This document shows positions 20,701 to 31,720 of a stretch of 64,000 bases of DNA, piece by piece. The notes under the pieces are model-generated. The model did no database searches. It had not been told where the DNA came from and saw nothing but the letters and a program-made list of their open reading frames with translations. A program made the translations under genes and the position numbers. This stretch comes from Corythucha ciliata. Lineage: Eukaryota > Arthropoda > Insecta > Hemiptera > Tingidae. The stretch spans positions 51,143,189 to 51,207,188 of the forward strand of contig CM075938.1 of assembly GCA_038030265.1 (NCBI GenBank), written 5' to 3'. Each line of letters opens with the position of its first letter. Position 1 is the stretch's first letter.

Positions 20701-20923
20701 TAGTCACCTCCTCTTGACTCGGTTCCTCCAAGTCCGATGTTTCAACCATGAAATCACTTTTCTCCAACACCAACCTCAAATCTCCCCTCTCCTCCACTGT
20801 GTCATCAGTCGACGTAACGGACGACGACTCGTCCGTCGAACGTTCACCCGTAGGCGATCGTGCGTCATCTTTGGACGACGTTGAGTACCTTTGGAGACGT
20901 CCTATTACTTCGGCTGAAGCCAT
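14247..20923 (-). CDS. Large C2H2 zinc-finger protein, 2 coding exons
   Basis: Exons 20923-17322 and 14700-14247 give about 1351 residues; the 2.6 kb intron has donor GTGTGA and acceptor TTTTCAG, and phase fits exactly. The start is the ATG of MASAEV at 20923. About 15 C2H2 fingers lie between residues 281 and 994 and two more in the last exon (CSECNKGF, near 1210, and CKECDIHF, near 1300), a likely nuclear DNA-binding regulator. Spacing is irregular and linkers are mostly not TGEKP, resembling REST- or ZNF462-like proteins more than KZFPs; no specific orthologue is claimed. Other features: an acidic run of eight Glu, five 11-residue TP-rich repeats, and Ser/Asp-rich ends. If the intron is not removed, the frame runs on to a stop at 17255 and drops the last two fingers. 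Confidence 0.85.
14721..15894. other. Zinc-finger gene intron, 3' part
   Basis: Unremarkable intronic sequence with poly-C (15043-15052) and GT/GGT-rich runs near 15640-15665. No exon, RNA gene or mobile element recognised. Confidence 0.4.
15895..16435. repeat. Minisatellite of about 18-bp units
   Basis: Units near TGTGGTTGGAGCTTTGCT run for about 540 bp with increasing divergence toward the 3' side. Long open frames here are products of the repeat and not genes. The reverse complement resembles the repeat inside the duplication at 38.8 and 40.5 kb. Confidence 0.85.
16436..17321. other. Zinc-finger gene intron, 5' part
   Basis: Contains the inverted-repeat element at 16652-16832. The rest shows no gene. 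Position 17321-17320 is the donor GT of this minus-strand intron. Confidence 0.45.
16652..16832. mobile_element. Small inverted-repeat element, related to 51096-51316
   Basis: Begins CTATAGCCAGTCGAG and ends CTTGACGAGCTATAG, which are inverted relatives. The internal phrase CCAGCGCTCTCTCATTCG and the GGGCTGATYACAG phrase are shared with the element at 51.1 kb. Looks like a MITE; a target duplication is not clear. Confidence 0.6.
17322..20923 (-). CDS. Main exon of the zinc-finger gene
   Basis: A 3.6 kb exon with about 15 C2H2 fingers, the Glu run and the 11-residue repeat. A 5' non-coding exon probably lies above 20923; the open frame extends to 20992 without an ATG. Confidence 0.85.
17735..17905 (-). 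repeat. 33-bp coding repeat, five copies
   Basis: Encodes TPxKKxVELKT-like units (TPTKRTVELKT, TPIKKAVVLKT, TPVKKAVEFKT, TPVKKAVELKT, TPIKKVVESKC). The copies are alike at both DNA and protein level, so expansion was recent. Each unit carries a Thr-Pro next to lysines. Confidence 0.85.
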
Positions 20924-21442
20924 TTGAAGAGAAGAGAAACCTGAAGAACACAACTGTGGAGGTAATGGCTGAAGCGAGTTTTGTGTTCGCAAATAATCGC
21001 AAATTTTACTTACTTTACAACGACGATCAAGATCAATGGTAACGTACCTCGGAGTAGGCTCACCGATTTAAACTCAACTTCCTACAAATCAACAAAAACC
21101 GTCAACAAATTACTGAAATAGGTACACACAAATATTCTTTAATTTACTTGGAATTGTCGCACCGCACTGTGAAAAACGATAACATTGTATCAGTGCAACT
21201 TGTTCCGAGAAGCGATAATTAGGCCGATGCTGTAACACAAATTATAAATCTTAGGACTTGCTACGCTTTACAGGCACATTTCATAACGTGAACTGAAAGT
21301 GGAAAATATCGTGCGAGTGTTATTTGACGAGCGAGGCAATTACACGAGTGACGATATTTTAATTTCTAACGAGTTGTGAACGCTATTTTTCGTACTACTT
21401 AAAACATCGCAATATCATCACCTCCGACTTAATTGACACATC
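20924..21442. other. Upstream region of the zinc-finger gene
   Basis: Presumed promoter and 5' UTR on the minus strand. No core element or conserved site could be identified by eye. Confidence 0.35.
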
Positions 21443-21590
21443 GGGCCGAATTCAGAAACCCACCTTTACAAAGCCTTAACCGGCCTTAACTAAAGGAGTT
21501 GAAAAATGTGACGGTTTATATGAATGTGTCATCTGTTTTAAAGCGCTTAAAGGAGATGTAAAGGTTAAGGTGGGTTTCTGAATACGGCCC
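21443..21590. mobile_element. 148-bp MITE-like element
   Basis: Terminal inverted repeats GGGCCGAATTCAGAAACCCA and its partner (GGGCCGTATTCAGAAACCCA on the other strand) extend about 24 bases with one mismatch. Flanked by ATC on both sides, a possible 3-bp target duplication. Confidence 0.75.
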
Positions 21591-23220
21591 ATCATCTTAC
21601 AGCCTGGCTTCTCTCAAAGCCGAGCTATAAGACGGTGGATGAGCCCATCAGCCGGACAGCCTTCATTCTACATAGACGACTAAACTGAGGCCAAAGTTTA
21701 CATATCGTAACACTGGTACGACATGGTTTCATAACGTAACAGTTCGAAAAAAATTAACTTTCGATGGAGGTGGGGGGTTCTAGGTGAGGAAAGAAGCTCT
21801 TTCGTTATAAGTAGCACGAAAGAGCTATTTAAACCCCGCTAGGAAGCACTCAATTCCTTTAAAAAAAAAGAATCGGCCATTTTGTTTTTGTTGAATGAAC
21901 ACGTGGCACACTTTCTTGACTCCACAGAACGACGGATCTGTACGTTTCCCACGATTTTTGGCGCTGATAATTAGGCGCGCTAATCATCGAGCGCGTTCCT
22001 CACTGAGAATTAGGTTGAATTCTCGCTGGAAAGTGGCTGAAAGAAAAGTTCTTACGCTCGATTAGAATACACCGGGTGAGATATAACTTACAACGCGCAG
22101 AAAAAGCAAAATAATTACAAACACACAAATTATTGGTAACAATAATAGTGAAATCGTAAAAATAAGCGAAAAATTACCGGAATAAAAGTAATTTCGATGA
22201 AAATGACTTGGTCCGCAGCTCTTTTTCACAAGAATCGTCGAGGATAACCACATGAGGAAAAAACTTCTTATCGCGTTGACATCCTGCTGGGGAAAGCCAC
22301 GGTCGCTAACAACCCACCCATCTGGTCATAGGGGTCATTGTACGTCTTGCCATCGTCATGCGTGTAAAACCTTTGTAGGGGCGATGATTATTGATATTTG
22401 CGACACATGGATCACCTATTTAGAGACGGATTTGCATATTTGAAAGTTGGAAAGCTTCAAAATTGTCTTTTAACACCAATTAGGGTAGCACACCACGCTT
22501 ACGCTGATTATAATTGTAATTTTGATGTATTCTATGTAACTCCGTTTTGATTGTTGAACAATGAGAGGCAAAAAGCGGCGTGAATTAAGTAATTCTCGTG
22601 GATTACTGGAAAAGAGAATTAAAATTATTAAAAAGTAGTAAAAGACATAATGCATAAAAATGGTAAAATTACGTTACAAGAAATTGCCGGATGATTCAGT
22701 CAGATAAATGTGGAGGTCTCCGTGACTTTTGAACGCTGTTAAACACGTCGCAAAAAAGATGACCTGTCGAAAACAAGCTTATTGACTGAAAGACAACAGG
22801 GAAGATTGGTCGTCACGACTGGAGTCGAGTGAAGAGTAGGGAAAAACAACGCGTTTCACATTGAAGGCATATTGCGTCCGGGAGTTGGAATGACTAGAGA
22901 ATATTTGGTGCTTCTTGAGGCCCATCCGGGTGCTTCAGAACATATTAAATCACCACCCCTCACCATGAAATAAGCCTTAGGTTCACACCAGGTCCTTGCG
23001 ACGAGACGTCTGTCAGGTACCTTGTTAACATTTCATTGGTCAATTTATCTTCTTCGATTGTAAAATTTGCCAGGTCAGACACGTTGGTGGACGTCGAAAA
23101 TGTTTTATTTTTAGTCATCAGCAATTTAAGTTGTGAGTGGATGCAAAAAGCTAAAGGACGCAGAATGCCAAACATTTTCATTTTAAATTGTAAGTGACGA
23201 AAGGTGACGTGTTTGTTCCT
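21591..23220. other. Intergenic region without recognised genes
   Basis: AT-rich, with several short open frames that resemble no family. No RNA gene or clear repeat was seen. Confidence 0.35.
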
Positions 23221-23590
23221 AAGGGGGAGTTGTACATGTGTTCCTCGACCCCCCTCCAATCGTACCTCGCCCACTCGGCGTTACGTAAATTATCGCCGTA
23301 TTTCTGCATCAATCCTCGATTTCAAGGTCTCATTTAAATCTTCACGAATTTCCGCACAAATTTCATCCCTAAAATAACTGTAAAACGCACATACTTTTAA
23401 CTTAAAAATTCACACTCTTTCGACGACTTATTTAGGAAAGCAAGATCGTACGGTTGTGCGGAATTTCCTGAACATTCAAAGGAGACCTTATAACGATAAT
23501 TTACGTAATTTACGATAATTTACGTAACGCGGAGTAGGCGAGGTATGATTGGAGAGGGGCCGAGGAAAAACACATGTACAACTTCCCCTT
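23221..23590. mobile_element. 370-bp foldback element
   Basis: Almost the whole stretch is one imperfect palindrome. The outer arms share GTTGTACATGTG, a CCTCCAATC-type phrase and GCGTTACGTAAATTATCG; the inner arms share AAGGTCTC and TTCCGCACAA. The loop is near 23390-23420. No coding capacity. Confidence 0.75.
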
Positions 23591-23771
23591 AAAATCCATG
23601 CTCGGACACACAGTCGCTTGCTGTCTACAACAGCTTGGAAGTCCTGGGCTGTAAGAGCCTCATGCAGGGAGGCGCGTCTTTTTTTGCAATTCATGCACGC
23701 TTGTGTCAATAATTTGGCAAATAATTTAACGTGCATCGACACTATATTGAATCGGCATTGATTGGGGATGA

Positions 23772-23999
23772 TCAACTCAGTTGAACGAGTGTAGACAGTT
23801 GAACTTTTCCACTGAGATTGCAATTTTTCACATCCTGCTCCCTTTGTTTTACTTCCATGTCAAATATGGTGTTACGCCAAAGAAATCGTACACGTTTGTG
23901 CTGACACCAATATGGGTGCCGATGATTTAATAGGCTGCTTTCTGCAATAAACATTGCAGTTGCCGCTGTTACACGGCACGTTTCCTCATTACTGCTCAT
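23772..23999 (-). other. Open frame of 75 codons, unassigned
   Basis: Begins with a true ATG at 23999 (MSSNEETCRVTAATAM). Composition is protein-like but I recognise no family. It could be an exon of a transposon or chance. Confidence 0.2.
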
Positions 24000-24457
24000 T
24001 TTTTACAACGGAAGTAATGCACGCAAGCACCAGAAGATGCGGAAGACCACGAATGTAGGGCCATTGGACATTGTCCCTGAACTGATTCATCTTCTCGTTC
24101 AATTTCAACTTTTAAACATTCAACTTTCAACTCCATTCAATGTCCACACTTATTTTACTTCAATTTAGTCGTTGACGTCTTGTTGGATCGCCCTGAAAGT
24201 TGAATCGAACGAGTTGATCAACTCCGATTCAACATAGCGTGGATGGGCCTTTACAATTCGTTTCAATTTGAATTTACATCTGGTAGGCTTCAATCAGGAG
24301 CGGACACGAATGCCTAACGTTCACTGATAAGAGTGAAAAAGCCCTAATTTGGTGGGCAGCTTGCTGTGTCTTCGTAGGTATAGAGAATTTTAAGAAAAAG
24401 TCATTTTGCTTATGAAAAGTTCGCTCCTGTGACTTTATATAATTATATTGAAGTGAA

Positions 24458-24556
24458 ATGGACCCCACAAAGCTAAGCTCATACACTGAAAGCCTTGTCT
24501 GTGCTTCCCGAGAGCGTTACCAAGCCAAAATAACTGCAGTTGGTGTCGACCCATTT
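24458..24556 (+). CDS. Possible first exon of an unidentified gene
   Basis: ATG then 33 codons (MDPTKLSSYTESLVCASRER...GVDPF) ending at a strong donor GTAAGT. The S/A-x-ERY-x-KI-x-x-x-GVDPF pattern recalls the start of transposon-associated animal genes, from memory those with YqaJ-type nuclease domains. I found no matching second exon, so it may be a solo fragment. Confidence 0.35.
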
Positions 24557-24559
24557 GTA

Positions 24560-25114
24560 AGTTCCTTATTTATTGAATTTATTGTTGATTTCCCTCTTCG
24601 TTCGTATTCAGGGGACTTGGGTCGGTCATTTCAGTTCATTTCAAATCAGGGTTCGTAAAACCCATCGGAGCCGTCATAATGAACAATTTTTGATTGTTGC
24701 CGCATGTAAGGTAGTAAATAATCATGATGTGGTTTCTGCAATTTGACACTTTTCGACGTCTTCAGGGTTTAATTGGTTTACCCCCTTGGTGAAAGGAGCT
24801 ACATAAACTTCAGCCATGTGACTGTTGACCATTTATGTGAAAACCACGATCGCCCAGCAGTAAGTCTCCCGGAATTAGTTGATCAAGGATATGCTGCAAT
24901 TTTAAGCGATAAATTTGTCCCTGGAACGGCCTCCGTATGCTTCGGAGATGAACATAACGGATCCTTGAGTACCGATTCGTACACGGAAATCAGCTGTCAT
25001 TACATACTTATTATTAGAAATACTATGTTGGAAGGAGGCTGTCTTGTTAGAGGGATTTTGACAAAAAACTTCGAAGCAATCAATAAATAAATAAAATCGT
25101 GAGAGGCCACACAT
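24560..25114 (-). pseudogene. Broken PIF/Harbinger-type transposase (DDE_Tnp_4)
   Basis: From 25114 down: an IDCFEVFCQNPSN segment, then GTQGSVMFISEAYGGRSRDKF, then after a frameshift DQLIPGDLLLGDRGFHI, then in another frame APFTKGVNQLNPEDVEKCQIA. These follow each other in the order of the transposase core (first Asp, GG-x-x-SDK region, DRGF with second Asp, ExxEK region). At least two frame changes and stops show it is dead. The last catalytic Glu segment was not found. Confidence 0.8.
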
Positions 25115-25544
25115 ATCGATTTGCTAGGAAATCTTAAAAATATATGGAAATATTAACGACTCCGATGTCCTAAAAACCACTAGGATGTAGCGTTACAGTT
25201 ACACGATTTCTCAAGCGACACTTTTTTTTTAGCGATGTATTCACTCCTTTGAATGCCAACCGATCTCCAAATATGAGAAAAGCCCAAACTTAACTCGAAA
25301 TAATAGAAAAACAGCACTACCGGCTTTGCATTTCCCTTAAGATACCACAGTTAGTGGCCCACCAAGTTAGAATTTGGAGGTAACTCATATCTCGTGTCCG
25401 TTCCCGATGGCAGGAAATTGATTGATATTGAAGGTATTGGGCCAAAGTGGCTACATTCCACATTGCCCCTTTTACACGAGTAAGTTTTTTTTATCAAAGT
25501 AGCCATTTTTTTTTTTCAAAAGATCAGCTGACCCCTGCCAAAAA
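25115..25544. other. Spacer with no recognised content
   Basis: AT-rich sequence with T runs; nothing supported. Confidence 0.3.
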
Positions 25545-25870
25545 TTAAGGCCGTCTACGCACGGAGCGACTGAAAAGAAACTGATTGGAAACTTGAATTA
25601 CAAACCAGTCGCCTTCGAGTTTCTTCCTTGTATTTTGATAAGACTCCACACACGGAGCAACTAAAAGAGGACGCGTTTGAGACACCGACTGTTTTCTGAT
25701 TATGTGACCGAAAGCAAACTGGCTGGAGACTCGAGTTACTAACACAATTCTCTTCCAGTGTATTTTAATGACACTCGGCAAACGGAGATACTGAAAGAAA
25801 ACGCATTTGAAACTGAAGAAACCAGTTAGTAACCAGTTTTCTAGGCGACTGGCATGTCCAGTCACCGGGT
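25545..25870. repeat. Three diverged tandem copies of about 105-120 bp
   Basis: Each copy carries a core near ACGGAGCRACTRAAAGARRA followed by a GGAAACTTGA/GGAGACTCGA phrase and a GTATTTTRATRA phrase. Cores begin near 25558, 25652 and 25784. Long minus-strand open frame here is a by-product. Confidence 0.6.
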
Positions 25871-26746
25871 GATTTGAGTTTCCAATTTTCAAGATGAACA
25901 ATCATCTTTTTTAATAGGTCTGTTCGTTTGTCGTCCGGAGCTGCACTATTAGCACTGAAAGTACTAACCTTCCATTACTTTTTCGCTTTATTCCACATGA
26001 TAACCCGCGAGGTTACACAATTTCGTGCTGCTCGGAATAGTCCGGGACGAAAAACGAATGGACCCGCAACGAATAACGACGAATAGACTGGCAATTAATA
26101 ACATTCACGAAACTCTTAAAAATTTGTCAATTTAGAATAGACCTAATGTTTTCCTAGCGATGATGTTGGGGGGGGGGGGGTTGGCTATTCTTCGACTAAC
26201 CCCTAGAAGAGGAGGCCATAACCTATCAGAGGTTCGAATCACCAATCATACCCCCTAAGAAGAGCAGCGCTTCCCCCCCCCCACCCCAAACTCCAGCAAA
26301 CCGCTTCACTATACGATACGCTTTACTTGCCAGCTTCTATGAGAACGACGAGATTATATGTTCGTCTCACTTGATTATTGATGAAGAGTGGACATCTATG
26401 TACGCCACGTCCACCAAGAGTGGTACCAAGGGTGGTAACTTCGATAAGTGGCTGATCAGCAAGTTTCTTCCAACTTCAAAGAGTTATTTTTCTATTACTT
26501 AGCACTAAAAAATTGCGTTTCACCCACTCTTCCGTTGGGTCATGGTTGAAAAAATAAGGAGTAAGTCGTAGAACACACCCACCGTGTCCTTTGACATGTC
26601 AAAGGTTTTTAGATAACTTCTTGTGTAGTTCGAGCACAGCAGACGCTGGCATGCAGACAATTATGATTAACTAATTAAAACGACCGATTTGAAGTCGCTT
26701 AAAACCAAATACTCAGCTTGAGTGACGACTATGAATACGGCCCTTA
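25871..26746. other. Intergenic spacer
   Basis: Contains poly-G (26167-26181) and poly-C (26272-26281) runs. No gene, RNA or element boundary supported. An ATACGGCCC end-like piece at 26735-26743 may be a remnant of the MITE type seen at 21443. Confidence 0.35.
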
Positions 26747-26988
26747 AGGTCGATACAGACTATTCGGACGTGACGTCGGGGAACAAGCTGCCCCACGTGT
26801 GACACAAAATTCCAGAAAAGGCTTTTGTTTGTTTGTGTTCACATTGCTCTGACGTGACGTGTAGGAACACGTGGGATGATGCGTGTCCGAGCATTTGAAC
26901 GTTAACATACAAAAAACAATGTTGGCATTTTATATCACACGTGGGACAGCTTGTTCCCACACGCCCGAATAGTCTGTAAAATTGACCT
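26747..26988. mobile_element. 242-bp Harbinger-type MITE with TTA target duplication
   Basis: Termini AGGTCGATACAGACTATTCGG and, on the other strand, AGGTCAATTTTACAGACTA are inverted relatives. TTA flanks both ends (26744-26746 and 26989-26991). Subterminal repeats include ACGTGGGA and its inverse. A shorter relative sits at 55778-55941. Confidence 0.85.
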
Positions 26989-26991
26989 TTA

Positions 26992-27917
26992 CTCGTGGAA
27001 AAATGGGAAGTCTTAAGGGAGCGAAGAAATAATGCGCCAGAGAGGAGGATGAAGGTTTGTCGGCACGGAATACCCGGTCATTGTAGGAGGCTCGACATCA
27101 AATTTGGAGACTGGACTATGCCTAGAACGATTCTCATTGAAACTTAAATGCTGCTGGAAAGATAGCAATAACTGCGATATAACAACGCAGTCTTGTAGGG
27201 ACGGATTTGAACGCCGTTTCAAAGACTGTAGCGAGATTATGGTGATGCAAATGTTTCGGGGCTGCCATAACGTTCACATGTGAACATGGACCAAGCGATT
27301 CTGTAGATTTCTTTTCAGCGAGTAATGAAATACGCAGTTCAGTGTCGGCCAAATATAGCAACCTGACTAGTTTTCGCTCAGAAAATCGTGAATTTACTGC
27401 CAAACAAATCCTTGTATACGGAGTTCGCACCTTCAACTAGGAATTCTGTGACCCCTTTCAACTATTTTCATCCAAACTTCATACGAAAATTCAATTTAGC
27501 GGGTCTAAGCTGGAATTTTAAACAGCTCGCCGACGTTACTCAACTAATGACGATGAACCCGAAAGAATATTATAACAATAATAATTTCGATTTCTCCTGA
27601 AGCTATAATATGATTAATAATATTCATTACAAATAAATTATATTCTGGCACAACGATTGAAACAACACAGGAATACAACAGAGACAAACATAACTGTGAA
27701 GGGAAAAGGCTTGATTTATCCTTCACCGGCGATAAAGTGTTAAGAATAGTTTTTGAGTTACCTGGTGAGGGGACACGTCTCGCGATTAAATTGCACAAAT
27801 TGGTGCTCGTTAATAAAATTAATAAAAATTGTCTAAACAAGACAGTTAGTCCTTATCCTTTATCATTTTAGTGGACTTTCATGCCTTTTGCTCCCCCCCT
27901 AGCGGCAATACTATTGA
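26992..27917. other. Intergenic spacer
   Basis: No gene recognised on either strand; short open frames have no family features. Confidence 0.3.
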
Positions 27918-27997
27918 GGGCGAGCAGGTGGACCGGAGCGCGCTCAGGCGGATTAAGTGAAAGAGTCCCGGGGAGATTGAAGGTTTTTGTGTCATAG
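27918..27997. repeat. Dispersed repeat, inverted partner at 38244-38326
   Basis: About 80 bp matching in opposite orientation with only a few differences, sharing GGTGGACCGGAGCGCGCTCA and GAGATTGAAGGTTT. The flanks diverge at once. Confidence 0.8.
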
Positions 27998-28429
27998 GCA
28001 AAGTTGTATAGATACCAAGTTGCTTCACTCTTCTTATATCATTGTACAAAACTTCTTTTTCCATTCTTCTTCCGTTCTTGCTTCCATTCCCCCCCCCCTT
28101 GTTACCTCCAGACGACGTCTATAATATATGGAAACTGAAGCCCTATACCGCAGACCCCCACAGCCCATGCCTCCCTAATGCCTATGATGCTTCCGTTTTT
28201 GATTTATGAAAAATGTTCGTAGGATCAACTAACTAGATGGAATTCTGCAATCCCACAAGCCGAACGGGATTTAACTCTCAAATACAAAGTTTGTGCCCTT
28301 CATTTTCAAGAAGAGGACATCTTGAACACTGGCGGACCGACACCTATCGGGGCCCGGGGCGGAAATCTCTATGAGGCCCCTTGAGTCACTAAATAAGCAA
28401 GAAATAAAATTATTACGTAGCATCAAATT
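27998..28429. other. Intergenic spacer
   Basis: Contains a poly-C run at 28088-28097. No gene or clear repeat. Confidence 0.3.
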
Positions 28430-30500
28430 ATGGATTTCCCCTTAATTTAGCCACGAGTTCTAGGTATTTATACATCCTATCCGCCAATTAGAGTTTGTGC
28501 TCAATTTAAGCCGCAAATTGGATATTTTCTCAATTTTAGTCGGGAAGTAGGGGATGTTTTTACACTTATTTTGCCATGAATTCGCGGTTTTTCTCAATTT
28601 TAGCCACAAAGTTGCCTTCAGAATCCGCAAATTTGCGTATTTTCAATAACAGTCGAAAATTTGAATTCTTTCAATTTTACCCACGAATGATAGCTTTTTC
28701 TACACAATTTATCCACGAATTAGTGAGTTTCCTCAATTTTAGCCGCGAATTGGAGTTTTCCTCAATTTTTGCTGCAACTTATAGCTATGTTTTACCTTTT
28801 TTACAGCGAATTACCACTTACCTATTCCCAATTTGAGAAAAAGTGGCAAAAGTTATCGTTTCTCTAAATTTTAGGCGGGCTAAGTAGTGATTTTTCTCAA
28901 TATCACCGCATATTAGTGGATTTTGAAACATTTTTGCCCCGCATTATCTTTTTTTTTGTTCACTTTCATCCGTGGAAGCGTTTTTCACAGTTTTAGCCCC
29001 GAACAAAACGCAGATGCCTCGGACTGGCGTACTTTCAACCACGGCCGAAAATTATAATTTCTTCAAATTTAGCCGTGAGTTAGATATTTTTCTGCAATTT
29101 TTCCGCGAATTAGCATAAGTGTCGTCAATTTTAGCAGCGACGTAGCGTTTTTATTCCGTAAAAGCGATTTTTCTTGGTCGTGACTTTGAATTGGCGTTTT
29201 CCTCAATTTTTGCCGCATTTCCTTTTTAGCTGTGAATTAACACTTTTCCCCGATTTGAACTGCAAATGGCGTTTTTAATCAAATTAGCCATGCTAATGAA
29301 TGATTTTTCTCAGTAATGGCAGCAAATTAGGAAATTATTTTTAAATTGGTGCTATGGATTAGCGCTTTTTTCCGATTTTTAAGCCCGAAGTTGACTTCAG
29401 AGGCCACGGATTTATGTTTTCCTACATTTTAGCCGCTAATTTTGGGTTTATCTATTGTTTCAATTTTAACCGCATATTACAATTTATTCTGCACTTTATG
29501 CGCGTTCCTCAATTTTTGCAGCGAAATGTGAAATAGCGTTTTTAATTCCTTGAAAGCGATGTTTTGCCTTTTTTAGCAGCTAATTAGCACTTTTCCTCAA
29601 TTTGAGCATCTAAATAGAGTCTTTCTTAGAATTTTAGCCGTGCCAGCGTGATTTTTCTCAATAATGGCAGAAAATCATCAGTTTTTTAAACACCTTCGCT
29701 CTGCATTATAATTTTTCTCCACTCTTAGTTATGGAATAGCGCATTTTCACAGTTTTCAGCCCGAAGTTGCCTTCAGAGGCCACGGATTCACATTTTCCTC
29801 AATTTGACCAGCGAGTCAGCGTTTCCCTAAATTTTAGCCGCGAATTAGGGTTTTCTCTCAATTTTAGCTACCTACTAAATTAGCGGTCTTTTCATTTGTG
29901 TGTCCGCAAATTCTTGTTTGTTCCAGACTTTATCCGCGAATTAGCGATTTTACAATAATTTTAGGCCCAAATTAATTAGTGGTTCTTTCCAATTTCGGCC
30001 GAGCATTAGCCTTTTGTTGAATTTTAGCCGCTAATTAGCGCTTTATGTCAATTTCATTCGTGATTTGCCTTAATTTTAGCAGCGATTTTATTAGTGATTT
30101 TTTTCATCATCACTTCAACTAATTTTAGCTGGTAGATAATAATTTTTCTTAATTTCGAAAATTATCGTTTTTCGCAACTTCCGTGGAGAATTTTCCATTT
30201 TAAGCCCCACTCTTAATTTCAGCCCTACCTAGCGTTTTTTCTTGTTTTTTGTTTTCAATTTAGGCGCAATCGCTTTTTCACCATTTCAGCCACGAGTTTG
30301 GCCAAAGAACAGCATGTTAGAATTTTTGTTCTCATTTTATTCGTAAAGTGGCCCCTATCCACTTTATCATTTTTTCTTCATTTTAGTCCGGAATTTGCGT
30401 CGAGAAACCACAAATGAACGTTTTTTCGCAGTTTTAGCACGGATATTGGCGCTTTTTGTTACGTTTTTCCTAACCTAAAGATCGTGATTTTTCCATCTTT
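28430..30500. repeat. Family 1 array, plus orientation
   Basis: Over 2 kb of degenerate TTCTCAATTTTAGCCGCGAA-type units. The variant module GAAGTTG(C/A)CTTCAGAGGCC occurs at about 29388 and 29760, some 370 bp apart, hinting at a higher-order unit. Confidence 0.85.
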
Positions 30501-31337
30501 AAATTTTTCTGACAGGGGGCCCGGGCGGTCCGCCCCCCTCGCCCCTACGTCTTTACGCTACTGATCTTTAAATATTTTGAGACCAAACTTCCGAAGGGGG
30601 AAATTCATAAAATTCCACGAGAAAGATGGTCTTTAGTAAAGGGTGCTATCCCCAGGTTTTTTCCCGGGTGTCCAGAACGACTCCAAAAAGGTTGTAAAGA
30701 CGAGGAAGCCTCCAGCACCAAGACAACAACACCGTCAGCCATCTCAGTCAACACAAACATAGTGCTTGTGAACGGGCCTTAAATAAAACAGACCAGCGGG
30801 TCTATTCTGTAACTCATAACGCGTGCGTCAACAAAATTTCTCAGCTGATTTTTTATAATTATTCGGCTTGTTGATTTCGCTAAGGCAAGAATTACAGAAT
30901 AGGGAGGTTGGCGACTTAATCACTAACTTTTTTTTCAGAAAGCATGTGCAGGCCAGTCAATATAAACATCAAACATCGCAAATATGCATGTAATTGTTTT
31001 TTATTTTGCACATTGTTAGCGCCAATGAGAGTAGTTTATACTCAAGTTTGCAAGATTCAAAACCTTGTGCTCACCTCGTGGCACTCGAAAAACCACGAAA
31101 TTCTATCAATTTTTTAGGTTGTTAAACAAAAAATACCAGAAGAAAGCGTTTTTCGAGCATGAACACAGTATACATTGTTGAAGCCAACTAAGTTTGCTAC
31201 AATGTAAGCCCTGTCCGAGCGTCCTACGTTTGTTATTTTCGGAGATACAGCCAATCAAAAAATTTGTAATATCGCCAAAAAGCGAGATTTTATTGATAGG
31301 GTCATTTTTCAAGACCCGTAGCACTCAAACATAATGG
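30501..31337. other. Spacer with a small inverted-repeat element
   Basis: Positions 30802-30902 begin CTATTCTGTAA and end TTACAGAATAG, a possible 101-bp MITE with 11-bp ends. Remaining sequence shows no gene. Confidence 0.45.
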
Positions 31338-31437
31338 TCCTACAGAATATCCACGCGAGAATAAATCTTAGGCAGTAACTCAATTTTAATCTGACGCTAT
31401 TGCCTAAAATTTATTTTCGCGTGGATATTCTTTAGGA
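31338..31437. repeat. 100-bp hairpin
   Basis: Arms of about 38-40 bases share TCCTAMAGAATATCCACGCG and a TTTAGGCA(A/G)TA phrase around a short loop near 31380-31395. It could be a small foldback element. Confidence 0.75.
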
Positions 31438-31499
31438 CAGGGTGGCTGGTACTTGGATGAGCAAAATAATAGGGGTGATTAAACATCAAAAATGCAACA

Positions 31500-31720
31500 A
31501 AAATCTCGATTTTTTATAAATTTGGAAAAATCATGTACAGCCCAGTTGTAGGATAAGTTACTGACTCCAAAACATTTTTTAGATTCACGATCGGGTAACA
31601 TTTAGCGCCCGAAACAGAAAAATCGTGAATACAATAGAACACCCCCGCGCGCCGCCATCCATGGGTGGGTGTTGGAAAGAGAGACTCCTACTTCAACACT
31701 GCACTATCGGTCAAGGTCAC
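31500..31720. repeat. Left member of a 220-bp inverted pair
   Basis: Matches 37541-37754 in reverse orientation, sharing AAATCATGTACAGCCCAGTT, TTGTATTCACGATTTTTCTG (inverse) and GAACACCCCCGCG. The pair encloses about 6 kb and may be the ends of a larger element. Confidence 0.8.

Noticed and set aside
26200..26260. B-box-like GGTTCGAATCACC
   Set aside because: No A box at the right distance upstream and no cloverleaf.
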